Part shown: positions 1 to 64,000 of the stretch, one piece after another
Numbering within the stretch: the stretch's first letter is position 1
Layout of the letters: every line of letters starts with the position of its first letter
Origin: Notospermus geniculatus
Taxonomy: Eukaryota; Nemertea; Pilidiophora; Heteronemertea; Lineidae
Direction: 5' to 3'
DNA length: 64,000 nt
Assembly: GCA_002633025.1 (NCBI GenBank)
Contig: NMRB01002040.1
Span: forward strand, 53,705-117,704
The notes under the pieces: model-generated
The model's database searches: none
What the model saw: the letters and a program-made list of their open reading frames with translations, nothing else
What the model was told of the DNA's origin: nothing
Translations under genes and position numbers: made by a program

Positions 1-59067
<59,067 letters not shown>

Positions 59068-60767
59068 CTGGAAAGAGAATGGGAATTATCAAATTTTCTT
59101 GGCTGGTGATCGCGATTCTCGGGTGTTGGTTGCTGTATGCATGCAATCGATAGCAAAACACATTCTTCTATCAATGAAGGGTACAAGAAACATGCACGTA
59201 TGAAGCAACTCTGTAGTGAAAGGGTCCGACTGAACAATATCATCAAGTCACTTCTATCTGATGATATTACAATGAGAGATGTTGTGTATGATTTTCAGCA
59301 TGAATCAGATGAAAGAAGGTGACAGTGACTCAAATTCCTCAAGACATTCTGGATGAGACCCACGAGCTTTTCCACCTTGGAAAATGATTTTTTTCAATGA
59401 TCTGAAATTATTTGTTAATTATGAAATGAACGGTACACCACAAAAGGGGAACTTGTTGGACAACATATGACTGTGGATAAAAATTTCACATAAAATTTGC
59501 AAAAACATGCTCAATAATTTGAGATATTAGAAAACAAATAAGATTTTATCAAAATCAGTACAATGTATAGAAAGTTCTCTCTGGAAACTGACTGCTGGCA
59601 CAATATTGACAAAGCTAATCACCACTCTGTTGAAGCCAAGCTGAACTACAGTACATGTGTGGTTGTACGGTGAAAAATTTTGGTAAAAGATAACTGACAA
59701 TGTGGCGTTATTTTAAATGACAGCATTGTTTTTTCACCAAAACAGATCACAGAATATACAGTATTTCTATTGTACTAACACCTATCAAGTTTGCGATCTA
59801 CTACTTATGAATTACATGTGTAGTGAACTAATTCGCCAACAAACCATGGTGTTATAAATGTAAGAATGCACTACGACGTTGATTTCTTGAAGCGAGTTGA
59901 CCATTTGAAGCTTCACCAATGCACACAAGCCTCTACTGTTTATGGTGAATTAAGTGTTCAGCAAGTACCACGCTCAAAGAATGCATCCAGTAATATTCAG
60001 TATGACCTGGACGTTATGGGAGGGAGGAGGTATCGAAATTCAATTTTGAAGAGATGAAAAAAGAGAAACAGCTGATGCATTGAGGAAGACATCACACTTT
60101 TAGTTCACAGAATCAAGACGGCTTTTGATGCAACAGAACTTAGAGAACTGAGCCAAGAATGTAATATGCTGCATATACCGGTATGCAGTTGATTTTCGGT
60201 AAGGCAAGGGCCAGTATATTACAGAGTTAATGTGGACTGTAGCTATTTTGAAAATGGCCTAAATTTGTTGTTGTATTTAAAGGTGGATGATGACCGATAT
60301 AACTCAGTCAGAACTAAATTCAAATGAAACCATGTTTTAAATGGATACAGTGGCTACTACACAGATAGCACTCACAGTATCTTGGGTCGGATCAAAAGTG
60401 CTATGATTTGATTGGCAGCTCAAGAAAGGCACTGGATGGTCAAACATTTTGTCAGTTATGTCAATTACTACATTACACACCAGACAAATAGCGGTACCAA
60501 AGAATATATACCGTATTCAATCTAAGCTGTTTCCCAAGATATTGAGAAGTGCTTTTTTCTACGCTTTAAGTCAAGAACACATCACGGCAACAATATTTAG
60601 CCTAGTGCAGGGTTACAAACCTACCACGAGTATTTTACCAGTAAAACTTGTGGATAAGGACACGTGGAATTCACGTGGAAAACTGGGTCCAATTTGGTCC
60701 GCCACGAGTTCACCATGCAGTTGACCACCAGTGGACCACGTGGTATCCACGAGTCAATGTCATCAGG
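59068..60767. other. Intronic or flanking DNA, nothing recognised
   Basis: 1.7 kb AT-rich sequence. Plus-strand ORFs of 61 (59137) and 63 (59866) codons have no feature I know. No upstream ferlin exon was seen. Confidence 0.4.
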
Positions 60768-63700
60768 GCAGACCACAATGAATTACTTAGGGTTTACTCT
60801 AAACGGTCCAACGCACATTGTTTTCTAACCAGCTGAACCTTGGTTTGAAACAAACTGTACACAGTGCCGAATTTCTACGCAATATCGACACTGTCATCGA
60901 TCGGCATCCGCCATTTTGATTTTTGCGACCGCGGATGGATATGTGATCAGGCCTCGCATATCACAACCATGATACTCCGCGCCCCAGAACTTTGCACGTA
61001 AACAACACTACATTCATGCCTAAGCCTCTCCTTGCAATCTATGTGTCACAATTTCGAAATGAATACAATAAATATACATTTCCCTGAACTTTATGAAGTG
61101 GAATAAGTGTATAACGTCTGGGAGATGTTTGGTCACGTGGGTAAACAAAATGCACGCGGTCATGGACTACTTTGGTCTCAGAATAACTGAAAAACCTCGA
61201 AATATTTTGCCACAAAATGATTATGCTTTACAAATATTTTTATCATGTCTTGCACCTAAGCCTCATTTTGACCTAGGCAGGCCTATATAATGTAATTTAT
61301 GTCTTCCCGTGGACGTATAACCGTGCACTATCTACTGCGCATGGCGACGCTTGTTTATTGAGTGAACGGTCAACCGCTTTACACAATCTGAACGTCAGAG
61401 ACAAACTCGACCCGAGTGGGTTTACGTTCCTACAACACCACTGGAAACAACCTCGTCCCCAGGGGTATAGTTCGCTCAGACAACCTCGGACCACTCACTC
61501 ACTAACCCCTGGAATCAGCTTCGGTTGATAATCCAGGAATCTTGGACTAAGTATAGGTGGCAGCACGAGTCAAAATAATCAATTTGAAATACTAACTTGT
61601 GCTTTTTAAAATTCTTTTTACAAAAAATCATCAAACCTGGATATAGATAACCTTCTGGATTGATCCAAAATATTTTGAAAATTTCTTTGGGTATATTCTT
61701 GGATGAACGAACAAGGAACGAAATAGTCCGAGGGAAATGTTACCTTTTAGCCATGGTCATCNTGCTAAGTCCTCCGCGCAAATAGTACCGGTTTGGGTGC
61801 AGTGTCACTATATCGGAAGAATGGAGATAGGTGGCGCTGTGAGGAGTTTGCCATGGATTAGGTCACTTCCGACCAGGGAGTCTAAGTTCAGCCAGACGGT
61901 AAATCGATCCTTTTACAATACAATTCCACTTTATTTCATCAGCGATCCACCTCAAACGGCCAGGCTCGATCGCTTCTACATACATGTATCACTCGGTGAA
62001 AACCACGATAAAACGTGTTAAAAAAGGTAGATTTTCCCTCAGACTCATTCGTTCATATCATGCGTTTCATGGGCGCAGCCATGTTTAATCAGCCGTTGGC
62101 CAATCAGATTCGGATGCTGTGAGCTGGACACTTGCCACCTGGCGGTAACGAAAGTTGTACGCTTTGCTCAAACTGTACACAGTGCCGAATTTCTACGCAA
62201 TATCGACACTGTCATCGAACGGCATCCGCCATTTTGATTTTCACGGCCGCGGATGGATATGTGGTCAGGCCTCGCATATCACAACCGTGATACTCCGCGA
62301 AAATCAGAACCTTACGCTTAAACAACTACATTCACGCCTAAACTTCTCCTTGCAATCGATGTGTCACAATTTCGAAGTGAATAGTAATAAATATATATTT
62401 CCCTTGACTTTATAAGTGGAATAAGTGTATAACATCTGAGGGGTGTTTGGTCACGTGGGTAAACAAAACGCACGCGGCCATGGACTACTTTGGTCTCAGA
62501 ATAACTGTCGAAAAACCTCGAGATATCTTGCCACAAAATGATTATGCTTTACAAATATTTTTATTGTGTCTTCCATCTAAGCCTCATTTTGACCTAAGCA
62601 GGCCTGTATAATATTATTTATGCCTTCCTGTGGGCGTATAACCGTGCACTAGATCTACTGCGCATGGCGACGCTTGCTTATTGAGTGAACGGTCGACCGC
62701 TACACAATGGTAAGGAATCCTTACACATATTACTGCGCTGCCCTTCTTTTCAACATGGCGATAGCTGATCGATACTAGAGGGTGTTATTTGGAACGCCCT
62801 CTAGTGTCAAGAATGCGCTTTGCTACCAGACTCCTGTAAGAGAGAGAGGCTGGTGACGCGAGACTACTGGAACCACTACTTCTCCGGTTTCACAAGAATC
62901 TTGTGAAAACATTTATTCGCCAATTTTATAGCAAAATATTGGCAACAGTATTTAGGTAGACGTAAAACAAAGTCACACAGTTGAAAAGTTGTGGAAAAGA
63001 GCAAAAAATCTCGCTAGAATGAACTATTATTCTTGGAACTATTTTACGAGAAAGGCGGTGATGCGGCTCGGTGTTCCGTCTAAATCCTGCCACGTTTTAG
63101 ATGCCACTGAATCTGTGAACCAATGGGAAGGCGTATATCGTATAACACGTGTATTTTGCAAGTTAATGTAAACATCGTGTGTGCCCTCGCTTCAACCATC
63201 ATTTCGAACGATTTTCATTTAATCAGGAGGTTTTGTCTTGTATAATCTAAATGGATATTATATTCGAAACACACGTGAATGAATGGATGACGCAGGTAAG
63301 TTTCTTAGGCCCAAATAACCGCAAATTTAGACATTTAATCGAGCTGTATGCGGCTGTACATTTTTGTACACAGCGATGCATGGGGACAAGTGACTTCATA
63401 AAACATTCGTTTTCAACCCCTGCCTAGGCCTAGATCACATTTTTATCTGTATAGAAGTTACTAATCTAAGAGGGCTAATACATGTCAATTCAGTTGTTGA
63501 CATGCACAAAAATCCTTATTTCGGTGTGTTTTGTTCACGTCGTCTGCTCAGTCCTCCGCGCAAATAGTACCGGTTTGGGTGCAGTGTCACTATATCGGAA
63601 GAATGGAGATAGGTGGCGCTGTGAGGAGTTTGGGCTCCTATATACAGTCGAGGTAGGTTACGATGGCCGCCCGAATGTAGCCGAGTACCTCCGAAGATGA

Positions 63701-64000
63701 CGTCGATTGCCGCTTTACAATGGTAAGGAATCCTTACACATATTATTGCGCTGCACTTCTTTTCAACATGGCGGTGGCTGATCGATACTAGAGGGTGTTA
63801 TTCGTAACGCCATCTAGTGTCAAGAATGGGTTTGAAATTGAACATACAACTATAGTACGTTTAAGTCATCTGGAGCTCGATGGGCGTATGTCAATCAAAC
63901 CCTTAGTAACTAGACCACAATGAACTTAGGGTTTATTCTAAACGGTTCAACGCACATTGTTTTCTAACCAGCTGAACCTTGGTTTGAAATTGAACATACA
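60768..64000. repeat. Mosaic of repeated modules
   Basis: Four sequence modules occur twice each: a (60768-60850 and 63911-63987, with gcacattgttttctaaccag), b (60850-61391 and 62168-62708, about 540 bases, with acacagtgccgaatttctac), c (61763-61850 and 63547-63632, with gcgcaaatagtaccggtttg), d (62707-62816 and 63718-63828, with ggtaaggaatccttacacat). Order is a-b-n-c-b-d-c-d-a. An ambiguous base at 61762 lies exactly at the start of the first c. Confidence 0.8.
63251..63295 (+). CDS. Possible plus-strand first coding exon
   Basis: ATG at 63251 opens 15 codons, MDIIFETHVNEWMTQ, that end in an ideal donor cag/gtaagt. It lies in single-copy sequence between repeat modules. If real, a second gene would start here and run off the window on the plus strand. 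There is no second exon in view and no family match. Confidence 0.2.

Noticed and set aside
59137-60057. Plus-strand ORFs of 61 and 63 codons as possible genes or TE pieces
   Set aside because: No recognisable domain, no inverted ends around them, and no second copy in the window.
61093-61290. 65-codon plus-strand ORF in module b
   Set aside because: The second copy of module b has indels that break the frame, so it is not kept as protein.

Overview
The window looks like nuclear DNA from a marine invertebrate animal. Genes are split into many short exons, introns are packed with short inverted-repeat transposons, and the palindromes tacatgta and taccggta are frequent. I cannot place the phylum from sequence alone. 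It holds one large gene on the minus strand, a type-I ferlin of the dysferlin/myoferlin class (DysF domains present), with both ends cut off by the window. Transcription runs from high to low coordinates. I placed 26 constitutive-looking exons (w1-w26, about 1,290 codons) and one candidate 564-nt cassette exon (w6a). All have GT/AG borders, and the codon phases agree across every junction. Together they cover FerA, FerB, the DysF region, C2D, C2E, the C2E-C2F linker, C2F and the first part of C2G. The N-terminal C2A, C2B, FerI and C2C lie beyond 64000. The rest of C2G and the membrane anchor lie below position 1.

Layout: 1-1977 holds C2G/C2F exons w26-w22. 1978-18309 (block 1) holds w21-w14, the 5' half of C2F, the linker and C2E. 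18310-18938 is the 5' part of an LTR retrotransposon plus short repeats. 18939-34104 (block 2) is a near-identical second copy of block 1, again with w21-w14. 34105-48554 holds w13-w5 (C2D, basic linker, DysF). 48555-59067 holds w4-w1 (FerB, FerA). 59068-64000 has no ferlin exon that I can see; it is a mosaic of repeated modules with one possible plus-strand first exon.

The main puzzle is the 16-kb repeat. The exons of the two blocks differ by about 14 synonymous changes and one amino-acid change over about 1,050 nt, while the introns differ by many presence/absence transposon insertions with clean empty sites. Block 1 stops exactly at the first base of an LTR and only the 5' part of that element is present. 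I therefore think two alleles laid end to end by the assembler is more likely than a true tandem duplication. A true duplication would be in frame and would be a very unusual ferlin.

Other points of interest are a symmetric cassette exon with an 11-residue repeat inside the DysF region, symmetric linker exons, nested and polymorphic MITEs, a transposon carrying a small ORF, two minisatellites, a 302-bp array bounded by ambiguous bases, and a same-strand cluster of TNAAGGTCA sites.
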